This document shows positions 44,839-56,423 of a DNA stretch of 64,000 nucleotides, piece by piece. Both the position numbers and the translations under genes were made by a program. Under the pieces are notes generated by a model. It did not search any database and was not told where the DNA came from. It saw nothing but the letters and a program-made list of their open reading frames with translations. The DNA lies in the NCBI GenBank assembly GCA_039519185.1, contig CM076850.1, forward strand, positions 88,890,270 through 88,954,269. The letters are read 5' to 3'. Position 1 is the first letter of the stretch; every line of letters begins with the position of its first letter. Source of the DNA: Astragalus membranaceus. Its lineage: Eukaryota; Streptophyta; Magnoliopsida; Fabales; Fabaceae.

Positions 44839-46963
44839 TGTAACATCCCTAGTACCGTTAGTTTCGGGTTACGAAATTAACTAGTGATTTATTATTTGAT
44901 TAAATAATAAATCTAGTCGAGGATATGAGGTTGTCACGAAAGCAGTAAATAATTACTAAATTATAGGATTTATTTGCTTTATTATTGGAATTATGTGTTT
45001 GTGTATGATTGTTTGGGTAGGAATTGGGTTAAGTGAGAGTTTAAGTAAAAAGGGAATTATGGTCTTTTCCCTCATTCATTTAACCTTCAACTGCCCATCG
45101 CTTAAAACCTCATAAAAACCAAACACAACACATTAAACACACACTTCCCGCATTCAGCAAAAAAAAAACTGAAAACAAGATGAGGGAGAGAGAGAGTAGG
45201 ATGCGAGAGAGAGAAGGAAGAGAAGCTTGAAGATTCTCCATTTCTTCCATTGCATGTAGGTAATTTTTGGTCCATTCTCCATCTTTTTTTCAAACTCTTT
45301 TTATTGATACTAATATTAACATCTGAATCATCCTCTCTCCCCAACCTCCATTTTCAAGCTTCCAAGCTCAAATAGAGCAACAATGGAGTTTTGATACTAA
45401 TATTTCGTATGAAGACTAGATTTCTAGCGAATTTGTCAAACCGGTGAGTTTTACTCACGTTTAGGGTTTTTACACTTTTGGTTTGATTGTGTTGAAATTC
45501 TGAAATGATTTTGTGTTTCGGTCTTGAAAGGATTTTAGAGTCAAAAACCGATTTCGGAAAATATCGTTTTACGGTTTATTTCCCAATTTATAATCTGATT
45601 GTGATTTTGGAATTTTGATTGATTGATTGATATATTTGGAACTTGATTATTGTTGTTGTAATTGCTGTTTTCGGTTGGAATACGATTGGAATTCGGATTG
45701 GAAAGAATAGGAGAAACGAAACGAGCGAAACGAAGTGGAAAAACTGTTTCTGTACAGGGCACACGCACCATGCACCCAATGGCACAGACCATGCGTCCCT
45801 TTTGCAGGTTGCCTGTTAAATTTTAAAAACATGGCACGGACCATGCGCCCCTAGGGCACGGACCGTGCGCTCCCACGCATGGTTTTAAACCTGTTGTGCG
45901 TCACTTCTAATGTGCTGATATATACTTCAAAAAAACATGGTTTTAAACCTAATTAACTTGGTTTTGAAAACTATAAATATTTCAAAAAACCGAATTAGTG
46001 TATACGTGTGAGAAAAAGTGTTTTCGAATGAAATGAACTAAAACGTTCTATTTATTAAATTTATGAAAGACGCGTGATGATTATTAAATCATCTAAACTG
46101 GTCTATGGTACGTTCTACTTATTGAATTACGATTGATGCGGGATGAATATACTTTCATCTAAACCAGTCATTCTACTTGTTATTATACAATTGACGCGGG
46201 ATGGTTATTATTCCAATCATCTAAACCGTTCTATGATTCACGATATATAAATTATATCGAGTCGGGGGTGACGACCCCTATGTATTCGCATGCTAGATGA
46301 GGGAAGTCATGAGCCCTCAATCTTGGCCCCCATTATTATTATTGTTGGTTCGCCATTAGGGAAAGTACTATTGACTATGGGGTTCCCTTAAGATTTTGGA
46401 GTTGGTGACTTGCTAAAGGTTAAAATGTTGTTTCGTAATTCAAATAGAATTAAGATGAGATGCTTGTAATTCATAAATCGAATTACCAATAAAAAGGGGT
46501 TCTCATAATTGAACCATGAGCGTGATTAGGGGTCACGGTAAAACTCACTGAGATATGTATCTCACCCTTTCACATGTTGTTTTACAGAGAAACAAGGAAA
46601 GAAGAAGGCTAAGCAGCACGAGTAGGAGAGGTGCCTAAGGAGTTGATTGAGACATTATGTCCTTGTCCATGTTTATGTTTTCCTTGTTGATTCTGTATTT
46701 GGTTATGTAACTTGTACTTATGATAAGTTGTATAAACCGTTTCCGCTTTTCTTGTGGTGATACTGAACACTAGGTTTTGAGGATATTGAGAGACATGGAA
46801 CCGATATGGTTTTCTTTTGAGTTTATGGAATGCTTAGACTGTTTGATGTTAATCATCAAAAAAATTTAGTCGTGTTCGATATCTAAACAGGAATTATATC
46901 TCTGATGGATGCTAAGTTGTGCATTTTAGTAATTCTACTTGTTAGAGATATTAGGGTGTTACA
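44839..46963 (+). repeat. 3' LTR of element C (2125 bp)
   Basis: Same landmarks as the 5' LTR (donor 45444, GC-rich repeats 45762-45870, hairpin 46549-46564, acceptor 46587). About 190 bp present at 38762-38950 are deleted here and replaced by tactaatattt (45394-45404), a copy of sequence about 75 bp upstream. Confidence 0.9.
45444..46587 (+). other. Predicted LTR-internal intron, C 3' LTR
   Basis: Donor ACCG|GTGAGT and acceptor TTGTTTTACAG, 1144 bp. Donor GTGAGTTTTAC is perfectly complementary to GTAAAACTCAC at 46538-46548. Confidence 0.45.
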
Positions 46964-46968
46964 AGTTT

Positions 46969-48145
46969 CAACGAAAACGATGCAAATTTGAGAACGACGT
47001 GAAAGACAGAAACGTGAATGAAAGTTTCTATTTTTCACATAATTATCTAATTTTCATCATTTTTGTTGATACCTTTTGCTATAGTTCAATTTCTTCACTT
47101 GATACCAGTTGAACGCAATTGGTTTGACGCAAATTGGTTGAGAAATGAGGAAAAAAGAGCGAAAACACGTTTTACAGATGCAAATTATTTTTTCACAGTG
47201 TTTGCGTTTTAGGTGATTTTTTGAACAAAATACTCATATTCTAATTCTTTGTTGAGTTTCGAGCCTTTTGCGCTCAAGAGTTGTTCAATTTGGTGCTCTA
47301 TAACAAAATCACTATTGTTGAGATTGAAGGTTTTTTAAACATCAAATTCAAGATTTCGGTTCCAGATGTGATTTTGCGCATAAACACCTTTCTTAGCTTA
47401 AGTTTGGTTCCATCGAATTCCTTATGAAATTTTATTCAAGTTAGAGTCCAGTTTCATTCAATGTGGTTGCAGATTGCATTAGTTATTCAAAAAAACAAGA
47501 AATCGAAGTGTTCTTGGTTTTCTTGAACACTTTCATCGTGTTCTTCATTTTTTGTGCTTTTGTTTTAAATGACCAAACGGAAACAGATATGACATATAAA
47601 GGACCAAAGTGAGAATAAAAAAGATAAAGAACTAAACTGACACAGATATGAAAGATAAATGATCAAAGTGGGAAAGAAGATAAAGGAACAAACTGAAATT
47701 TTGACCTTGATAAAAAAATTGAAATTTGGACCAAAGATAGAAAGCCAAAAAAGCAATTTAGCCATAAATATAAATGCAACAATCATATGGTCAAATCAAT
47801 CAATAGGTTTAAAGCTTTATGAATGCATTTATACCTATTATTGATGCTTTCTAGGGGTGTCAAAATTGAAGGGTTGGATAGATTTGGATATAGATTGTAA
47901 TGGATGGATTGAAAGATTTCATTTATCCATTTATATCCGCTAAAATTGTACAAAAAATATCCAATAGAATCCATCAATTAAACAAAAAAACCGTCCAATG
48001 CATCCATTAATATATTTAACACATAAAAAGCTTTTAATAAAAAATAATTTTAGTCATAATTTTAATTTTTTTAAAACCACAATTTTAAAATTTTTTTAAC
48101 TGAAGAATTTTAATTTGTATTATATCTATATATAAGTAGTATATG

Positions 48146-48209
<64 letters not shown>

Positions 48210-48338
48210 CAAATAAATATACAGATATGTATATATATTTATAAATAAAGATATTGGTGGTGGAGCGACGGTCGGCGGTGGATCTCCACGGCCCACAGCG
48301 GCAACCAAGTCGGATCTCTTCTGGTCTACGATGGAGCT
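46969..48338. repeat. DEFL unit 3, left part
   Basis: Right inverted-repeat arm (47074-47230), then sequence collinear with 32941-33768. Extra here: a ggaccaaagtgagaataaaaaa-type repeat (47595-47763, complement starting ggctaaattgcttttttgg), a short promoter-like stretch (47764-47850) and the hAT-like terminus taggggtgtcaaaattg (47852). A TA microsatellite covers 48121-48206. It is cut at 48339 by an LTR. No DEFL coding exon remains. Confidence 0.65.
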
Positions 48339-49788
48339 TGTAACATCCTCAAAATAATTAGGCGAATTATTTGGATGTTAACCCAATTAGATTAATTTAG
48401 TGCTTGATTAGTAAAATTATTCAGTGCTAAAGTAATTATTTGGTCGTCTCAGGATCGCTAAACCGATAGCAAGAAATAAGAGATTAAGGGCAATATGGTC
48501 GTTTGACCATATTACCACTTAATTAAAAAGAAAGAAAAGAATAGAAGAAAGAAAGAAAGAAAAGAAAGGAAGCGTGAGCAGAGGAGAGAAAAAAGAAAAA
48601 GAAAGAAGAGAAGGAAAGAAGAAGAAGAAGAAAGGAGAAGAGAAAGGAAGAAGAGGAAGTGATCCCACCCCTCCACAATTCATCATCTTCATCATCTCCT
48701 CCCCCTCATCATAACCCAAGAACTTGGTAAGATTCCCCTCCATTTTTCCCCTTACTTTTTGACTTCGAAAATTGAGGGTTTGTGGGGGGAAATTCGTTGA
48801 AATCATGGATTGATAGGTTGTGTTGATGATTGGGTTATGTTTAGTATCGAAGCTAGGAGCGGATTGATCGCGTTGTGAAGTTCGAATCGAAGATTGGAGC
48901 GGTTTGGTGAAATAGGGTTCCATTCGAGAGTTTTTAAGTCTCGGCAAATTCAGTTCGATATCGGCTCTCGCTTCAAGGGTGAGCTTTACTCACGTTTAGG
49001 TTTATTCCGTTTTAGTATGATTTGTTGCGTCGATTGATTTCGAGAGTTTTGAGTCAAAAACCGTCATTTCGAAAAATACCGCTTTTGGATGAGAATCCGT
49101 TTAGATTGAGTTTTTGATTGAATTACTTGATTGTTTGATGTTGATTGGACTGGAATATTGCCTGGTATGATCTGTTTTCTAGTTAGGAATCGATCAGAGC
49201 GAGTTTCGGATTAATCGGAAAGCGAATTTTCATGAAAAAGGCTATTTTTGCAATGCTGTCAAATGAGCACGATCCGTGCGTCCCAGGGGAACGATCCGTG
49301 CGCCTGGTTCGGTTTCAGATTTTTAAAATGCTTAACAGGGCGCACGATCCGTGCGTCCCAGGGGCACGATCCGTGCGCATGAGCATGATCCGTGCGTCCC
49401 AGGGGCACGATCCGTGTGCATAGTTCTGTCCAAAAATTTTAAGGGCCCGAAATGATTCCGTTTCGATTCCAATCGTCTCCCAATCCTTTCCTGACCCTTC
49501 TATAATGATATTAGGCTTATAATGCCATGATTTTGAGTATGTTTAAAAAGGGTTTTACAAAATACTTTTGAAGTTGAAATCCTTTCGAAAAGCCGAACAA
49601 TATTACACGTGTGCGGATATGTTTTTATTGATAACAAAGCGGACCATGAGTCCTACGTGGTAAAGTATAATATAAATGAACTAGGGTGTTTTTCCACGTT
49701 GTCAAACGAAAAGTCCCAAACCGGATTTTTCGGGGGCAACAATGTGCACTTGGGTGTTTTTAACAAATAGAAACACCAGGGTGTTACA
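48339..49788 (+). repeat. LTR of element F (family I, internally deleted, 1450 bp)
   Basis: TGTAACATCCTCAAAATAATTAG...CAGGGTGTTACA followed by a PBS, so it is a 5' LTR. Same family as A and L1. Donor-like GTGAGC at 48979, four GC-rich inverted-repeat units at 49266-49420. Everything between about 49635 and the last 60 bp, including hairpins and acceptor, is replaced by unrelated sequence. Confidence 0.8.
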
Positions 49789-49790
49789 GT

Positions 49791-49802
49791 TGGTATCAGA
49801 GC
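49791..49802 (+). promoter_or_regulatory. Primer-binding site of element F
   Basis: tggtatcagagc, exact Met-type PBS two bases after the LTR; followed by the usual ggttcgacctagtcggactta leader. Confidence 0.88.
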
Positions 49803-49829
49803 GGTTCGACCTAGTCGGACTTAGCTTTT

Positions 49830-49921
49830 AGGGTCTTTAACACCAGGGTTTTTAACAAATGTGCACTTGGGTGTTTTTAACAAATAGAAACACCAGGGTG
49901 TTTTTAACAAATAGAAACAAT
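49830..49921 (+). other. Scrambled junction made of LTR-end copies
   Basis: Built from three or more re-copied pieces of the F LTR end (source 49741-49785): acaccagggt, tttttaacaaa, a 43-nt exact copy (49860-49902 equals 49743-49785) and ttttaacaaatagaaaca. It joins F to the D interior. Confidence 0.75.
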
Positions 49922-52900
49922 GTGACGTATTGAGTCAGGATCCACTCAATGTTTCATGTAAGTTACTGAAAATTATGACAGATAGTTGCCTCAGCCCCGA
50001 AAATGTCCGAGACCCTACACCATAGGATTCTCAGCCTTCTCGTTTCATCAGAACGTGCAGCGGCAGCAGAGGGCTACACATGACATTTGGAAACAATGAT
50101 GGGCATCCGCTATGGTTCGAGGAAACTGTGGGCGGCTGTTCAGTAAATAAATCTGATGCGGCTAGTGAGTCGCAGTATAAGACATCGTAGATCTTATCGA
50201 GAAGTACAAATCAAGCGGAGCCATTGTGCGGCAGTAACGTCAGTATCCTGAAATCTGTCAGATTAGTTAACACCCAAAACCCTGACCTTTAATTTGTCAG
50301 CTTATCAGTTATAGAGATATCGTTTTCACCATAAATCTCACCTTCTGGTGTCAGTCAATCCCAGTTAGGGCGACAGTCAAGGAAAATCCTTATCGGTAAA
50401 TTTTAGGCATAGATTCCAATTCTTCTTCTTCCGAGTCACAATGTGACAGATGACAAAGCCAATTGAGTAAAGATACTCCGTCGTCAGTATTGACTAGTGG
50501 AATCATAAGTGCCGATCAGGTTAAGTCCCGATCAGGGATTACGATTCAAATCCTTCAAAGCAGATTAGTTTTTGGAATCGGTAGAAGTGACCTTATTTCA
50601 ATCCGCTGTTGGAAGCATTCCGATCACGGTATGTGAGAAACTCTCGTTAGTCTTCCGACTCATTTTGTTCGTAACTTCTGCTCCGGAACTCCGATTTTTA
50701 TGTTCCGAGAGGCGTTGGAAACCTAACGGAAATATCTACACCGATGAATGGGTTGTGAACTGTATCTTCAATTGTATTTTGAATTGTACCTCTGTTTTGA
50801 AATCTGAACCGTAAACTCTAAACATTCGTGGAATGTGGACCTTCCTGTTGTACGGGAAATTGGTAAAAGGATCTCCAATCAGCCAGTTTAGACTCCTAGA
50901 TACCGATTCAGGATAACGTTGGTTGTAGTCTCTTTTCCAAGAAACCTACTTCCGGTAATTGCCATTAGTAGTGATGGCCATTCAACCATTAGAAGTGATT
51001 CTGAAATTTTAATCCATAATACCTCAACAAACTGGTTGAAAAACGAGGAGCTTAAAGTCACCTACGTGGCGAACATGATGTTGTCATGGGAGTAGAACCC
51101 GTCCTGAAGCTATATTGATTAATGTAATGTAATAATTATGTCTGGATAGTCGCGGAAGTCCGGAAAGAAGCTGGCCCCAGGAAAATTCTAAATGACGAAT
51201 TCAACGAATCAATACAAGGACACTTATGGTGTGCTTGTGTGATTCCCGAAATAACTTTTGTTTTCAAAATCCCCTGGTGCCACCGCAATTTCAATTTCGT
51301 GGCTAATCCGAGAATAATTATTACATTGGAGTTAATCGAGAAACCAAGGATTGCATAGGATGGCACTAAATCGTAACTTCTGAAGAAAACCTTATGTCAT
51401 TCTAGTAAGATTCCTACTATCGAAATTCGCATCTCCTTAAGATTCGAATAATCAATATCTATGAAAGATAGGTATCAAAATTCAAAACCTAGTTGATCTA
51501 GAAAGACAACTGTGATTGGATAAGTCGTTGACTTAGACAATCCTGAAGGAACCATATCCTGTATAAGGGCACCGAACTGTAGGTTTGAGTTCTGAAGACA
51601 GAGTCATAATGGTCGAAAGATACACCCTTGTCATTGGTTTGGGTTAGCTAAAACATCGGTTGTACCGGTGACCTACTGAAATGGAACTCCAATCGTTAAT
51701 CTTGAATTCGTTAAGATCAACAGTAAGTTGTTGTAACTTGGATCCATCGGATGGGTCAATACTAATTCTCCATTCTATTGACCTATGGTTAAATGTCGAT
51801 AAATCAAGTATGTGCTGAATTCGGAATTGTCCGATTGTGGTCCAGCACACTATGTTTTTCTAAGAATCCAATGAGTTGAGTACCTATAATGTTTTTACCT
51901 TTTCACCTTCTACACTCGTTTGATGGTAGAGTGAGTGAGGATGAACAGTATGTCGGTCGGAGACTAAATGATTGGACAGTGACTGTATGACACATGAGTC
52001 CTTGATAGTGAACTTTATAACCTTTGTGTAGTCTCTTGAGACGGTCAAGTAGTGTCTGTTTTTCATCATGAAATACGACCCTTGTTTTTTTTTATCTCGA
52101 AATTTTGTCTTGGACCGATTTGAGAAAGGAATTGAAAAGAAACGAATTGGATCGAATAGAATAGCGGTTTGAGAAGAATTTTTTTTAGCAAATACCCGCT
52201 TTCCTTTCGGCCCAATGTCCTTTTCGATCCCTTCCTTGAACGAACCCAATTGTTTTATCTTAACGGAGCCAAACTCAAGCACGATAATGGAAGTTTGTAT
52301 GATTTTGATCGCACAAATAGTTGATTCCAACAGAGTAACACTTTTATTCCTTCTTTCAAACTCGTAAATTTTAAAAATTTGAGAATGAGATTCCGCTTTG
52401 TTGAAACTTCGTGCGTCGAGTAAAGTCATTTATAAGTTGGGGTGAATTATCGTTTTGTATAGTCGTATTTTTTCAAGCTATTGTTGTTGGAAAGCCCCAT
52501 TGAAAAGAATTTTTATTCAAATGGAACTATTGTACTTTCAAGTTTTGGAACCGATTTAATGAAAGAATATTTTGCTATTATTTTAGAGTTTTTCCTGGAT
52601 TCGGTTGCAAGGAAAATCGTTTCTAGATTCCTTGGACTGAAAGTCAACCTGTTTTATAAAATAACTCTGTTTGCTTCAGTCGAGATTTTTAGTAAAATGA
52701 GTCAAGCGCCTATGAGAGCGTAACTCGGGAAGAGAAGAAAACTTTTCTGCTGGATACAGTATGGTTTGATTGCAAATAAATTCTCTTAAAATCATCGTTT
52801 CGTTCCAATTCAAGCTACGGCTAGGCCGAAACTTTCCGAGTTCCTGACTTCGAAAGTGCAGGATGTGTGGATACCATAACTATGAGTTCTTATCCTCAAC

Positions 52901-53293
52901 AGATTGTAGGCATTTCATTGTCCATAACAATTAGTGCCAGCTTTCAAGAGGTCGGAATAGTTAATTTCTGAAGAAAGTCTGTATCTTCATGATGTCTTTC
53001 ACGTGTCTCAGTTGAGAAAATGTATTCCCGATCCTCTCCAGCCGTTGAGCGTTGAAGCGATCGATCTTCGACCAGATTTATCATTCCAACCTTACCCTAG
53101 TCATATCCTAGGGCGTGGTGTGAATACATTGAGGTCAAGGACTATTCCGATTGTCAAGGTAGTCTGAGAAGGCTTCTCAGCCGAAGAGGCTACTCTGGAA
53201 TTGGAAGAGGACATGATGATCCGATATCAATATCTTTTGCTTAAGGTTCGTCTTGTCAATTTTGAGGACAAAATTTTTAAAAGTTGGGGTGAT
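49922..53293 (+). mobile_element. Element D interior (non-autonomous chromovirus, 5' truncated)
   Basis: Matches 56524-59895 with an exact 6602-bp offset. It lacks a 5' LTR, PBS and the first 114 bp of the interior. Non-coding body collinear with element C, internal polypurine-like tract at 52434-52445, chromodomain remnant at the end and terminal PPT (53281-53292). The 181-residue minus-strand ORF (51884-52429) is not accepted as a gene. Confidence 0.85.
52985..53249 (+). pseudogene. pol: Integrase tail and chromodomain remnant, element D
   Basis: LHDVFHVSQLRKCIPDPLQP, then AIDLRPDLSFQPYPSHILG, RSRTIPIVKVV, a tga stop at 53165-53167 in the place of Trp, and EGFSAEEATLELEEDM (Trp of the WELE motif is Leu). 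The normal stop has been lost by a small insertion. Shorter than the element C copy: the integrase core is gone. Confidence 0.85.
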
Positions 53294-56200
53294 TGTAACA
53301 TCCCTAATTTTTAAAAACTCGTATTATGATGCCTAGGACCGATTAATTATTTGTGGGAATAATTAGTCGTGTCTCGGAGATTATTATTCGAGGAAAAATT
53401 CCAAAGAAATTCCATTCCATAATTAATTGTGGCTTAGTCATGATTAATTAAAGTATTTGAGCTAAAGGGTAGTTTGGTCATTTCCATATCCTTTAGACCC
53501 TTAACCCTAATTACCCAGCATCAAATACATTCCTCAATTCCACAAGATCATAACCAAGATTTTTGAAGGAAATTATGGGTCAATGGTTATTTTAGAAGTG
53601 AATTAAAGTAAGGAAATCACTTAAGGGCATTTATGTCTTTTCCACTTTTAAGTGAAAACCCTTAGCTCACTACACTCCTGAGCCCTCCATTCATTTTTCA
53701 CTTTCAGCTGGAAGGAAGAAAAGATATGAAAGAATTGAGAGAGGGAGGAGAGTACGAAGGTGTGGAGGAAGATGGAGTAGAAGGATAATTCTCCATTGTT
53801 GGTGCATGTGGCCATTCTTTACATCAACCTTCTGCATTTTTCCTCCTCTTTCTACTGATGTCAATCTTACAAGCTGAATCATCCTCATCTCCCCTCTACC
53901 ATTTTCAGCCACTTAAGCTCCACAAGGAAGAAATGGAGTTTTGGCTCACTTGATGCCTTGCATGTGCAATAGAAGCTTGATGAAAGGCAAAAAACTGAGC
54001 ATGCATTGTGGATTGGAGAGTGTTTAAAGGTTGTGGAACTTCTGGTGTAGAAGATGAAAGCATCAGATTCGTAGTTGCAAGTGCTTTAAGTTGATGAGTT
54101 AAGATGATCAAGATTTCTGGGCGAAACCCGTTTCTGTACCCTTCAGTGTTTGCGTCGTATCTCTCCGTACGAACCTCCTAGGATCACGATTTTTGTTTCT
54201 CTGGAAACTAGACAAAAAGATCTTCATTTTGGGCACAAGAACCGTGTGATTTCATGGAGAAATGAGAGAGATATCCTGTTCACAAGTTTCGGTTTCAGAA
54301 TCAAACACTGTCCTGAACCAGTCACCTTGTTTTGTTAATATCTCTCAATCTACTGGATGCATGCGCGTGAAACTTCTTTCATTTGAAATTAGACGAAATT
54401 ATCTTCACAATGGGCACTGATTTGAGTAGATTTGGTTACGGATTGACTGAGATAACTCTGTTTCAAAACTGCTCCTTGATTCTGGAAATTTGAAATAAAT
54501 CTGGAAATAACGGTTCGTTGGAATAAGGGTTCGATTCGTCATAAGTCTCGAGGGTCGTCAACTCAAGTACCGGATGAGTGTTCAGTAGCAAGAATTTTAT
54601 CGAGTTACTGGTGGTGCATGTGGGACCCATCGAGTCCAGATGCGGAGGCAGTAGGAGCGTGTACGTGACTACGGGGATTGTTCGAGTGGTTACAACCCGG
54701 CTGTCCGTGTTCCGGCATAATTTCTCGGCAATCGTCAACCGGGTGAGTTCTACTCACGGATAGGATTATTTTTATGTGTCTTGAAAATATATCGGTTTTG
54801 AGTCATAAGGCATTATCCGTTTTCGAAAGATTTTTGGAACCGAAAACCGTTTTTGAGAAATATCGCGTTTTTACGGTTTTTACGGAATTGTTGAACAATT
54901 TATGAAGTTGTGATTAAATTGTTGAAATAAAATGATTTGTAAACTATTTGGAATATTTGGGATTTTCTGAGTTTCAGGAGTGATCGATATTAGAAATCGA
55001 ATTGGGCGAGAACGGAAAGCGGAATTGAGAAATAGGTGAATTTTTGGAAACAGACACAGGTCGCACGGACCGTGCGCCCCTGGGCACGGACCGCGCGCCT
55101 GCTACGGGTTGGTTCTGTTGAAAAATAAAACGGAACGCACGGGTCGTGCGCCCCTGGGCACGGACCGTGCGCTCCTTTCGGTTTGGCTGGGTGATTTTAA
55201 TAAATCACGCACGGGTCGTGCGCCCCTGGGCACGGACCGTGCGTGATCTTCTGTCACCGATTCCCGATTTCTCGTTCCGGAGCTCCGTTTGATCCCGAAC
55301 CTTTTCTAATCTCTTTCTCAATCATTTAAAATGAAGTTGCCTTATTGACAACCGTATTTTGAACTTATTCGACTCACGATTTTGAAAAAGAGTTTCAAAA
55401 GCATATTTGATTGAAAAACCGAAACCCTAGGATACGTGTGGGTACACTGACTGAATATATATGTTTATATATGTCAAATGAAAATGATTATAATGCCGGA
55501 GGTCTAACTTATGAATTCCTCAAAACGGGTTATAGATCGATATGGATATTGTTTATCCAATTATTATGTGATTGATCCTTTGGTGATCGAAAAGATATAA
55601 ATTATCTAACTCTCGAGAACTTGATGCGTATTGTCATACGTATTACGTTGGGTGACGACCCGACAAGTAGCATACTAGGGAGGGTAGTCATGACCCCTTA
55701 CCTATGGCCCTGAATGTGTTTTGGCGTGGTCAACTCACGGGTTACCGATATTCGTGACGTTGGGTTCACAATCGGTTTATGCTAAACTAGGACTATGGTA
55801 TTTCCGATATTCGTGACGTTGGGTTCACAATCGGTTTATACTAAATAAAAATGTGAACACGATTTTCTTGGCATTTCGATTATAGCTTGTGATAGCTAAT
55901 TATCTATTTTTGATAACGGTTTAATTAGTGGAACACACGATTACCGGGATTAGCACTGGATTGCAGTCGGTATGTGTTAACTAAATTCACGAAGTGCGTG
56001 GCATTTCGATTAATAAATAAGACATTGTTATGTCAGCTTTTGTTGTAACGGTTTAATAAATTGAACCGAGTGTCAGTGAGGGGGCACGGTAGGACTCACT
56101 GAGACAAGTTGTCTCACCCAATCCATATTTGTTGTTTTTACAGAGAACAGGTTATAAGGACAGCAGGCGGCACAGTTGGTTGTCGGGTTCGAGGAGAAGA

Positions 56201-56409
56201 TTGAAGATTGATTCATTTAAAGTTGTCCTTGTTCTTCTGTAGCTGTCTCTGTATTCGGTCGTATGACTCGAGCTTGTATTACGTTATATTTTTATAGTTT
56301 CCGCTGTTTCTTGTAAAGATGTATATCTAAACAGGAATTTTTATACTCTCATTTATACCAAATTGTATATTTAGGTATTTCTTTGTTAAAGAAATACCGG
56401 GGTGTTACA
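53294..56409 (+). repeat. LTR shared by D (3') and E (5'), family III, 3116 bp
   Basis: TGTAACATCCCTAATTTTT...GGGGTGTTACA. Donor 54743, GC-rich inverted repeats 55065-55242, conserved gggtgacgaccc (about 55651), hairpin TGAGACAA-G-TTGTCTCA 56100-56116, acceptor 56143. It differs from the LTR at 59896 by roughly 13 substitutions and no indel (hand count). Confidence 0.92.
54743..56143 (+). other. Predicted LTR-internal intron, D/E LTR
   Basis: Donor CCG|GGTGAGT region with GT at 54743 and acceptor TTGTTTTTACAG ending at 56143, 1401 bp. Donor GTGAGTTCTAC pairs with GTAGGACTCAC (56089-56099) with one G-U pair. The local hairpin alternative is GTGAGT-TCT-ACTCAC. Confidence 0.45.
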
Positions 56410-56411
56410 TT

Positions 56412-56423
56412 TGGTATCAAAGC
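56412..56423 (+). promoter_or_regulatory. Primer-binding site of element E
   Basis: tggtatcaaagc, Met-type PBS with one change (G to A). Confidence 0.8.

Larger units (their letters stand above)
38208..46963 (+). mobile_element. Non-autonomous chromovirus (element C), complete with TSD
   Basis: Perfect 5-bp target duplication agttt (38203-38207 and 46964-46968), two LTRs, Met-type PBS (40870-40881) and polypurine tract. The interior has about 3.1 kb without recognisable gag, protease, RT or RNase H, followed only by the last part of integrase and a chromodomain (44005-44789). The 5' LTR is longer than the 3' LTR because of a 350-bp MITE in one and a ~190-bp deletion in the other. LTRs differ by about 8 percent in the first 125 bp (hand count), so it is old. 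It must have moved with proteins from an autonomous relative. Confidence 0.9.

Noticed and set aside
51884..52429. 181-residue minus-strand ORF, repeated at 58486-59031
   Set aside because: Identity of the two copies only reflects the recent tandem duplication; element C has no matching open frame at the homologous place, and no domain is recognisable.
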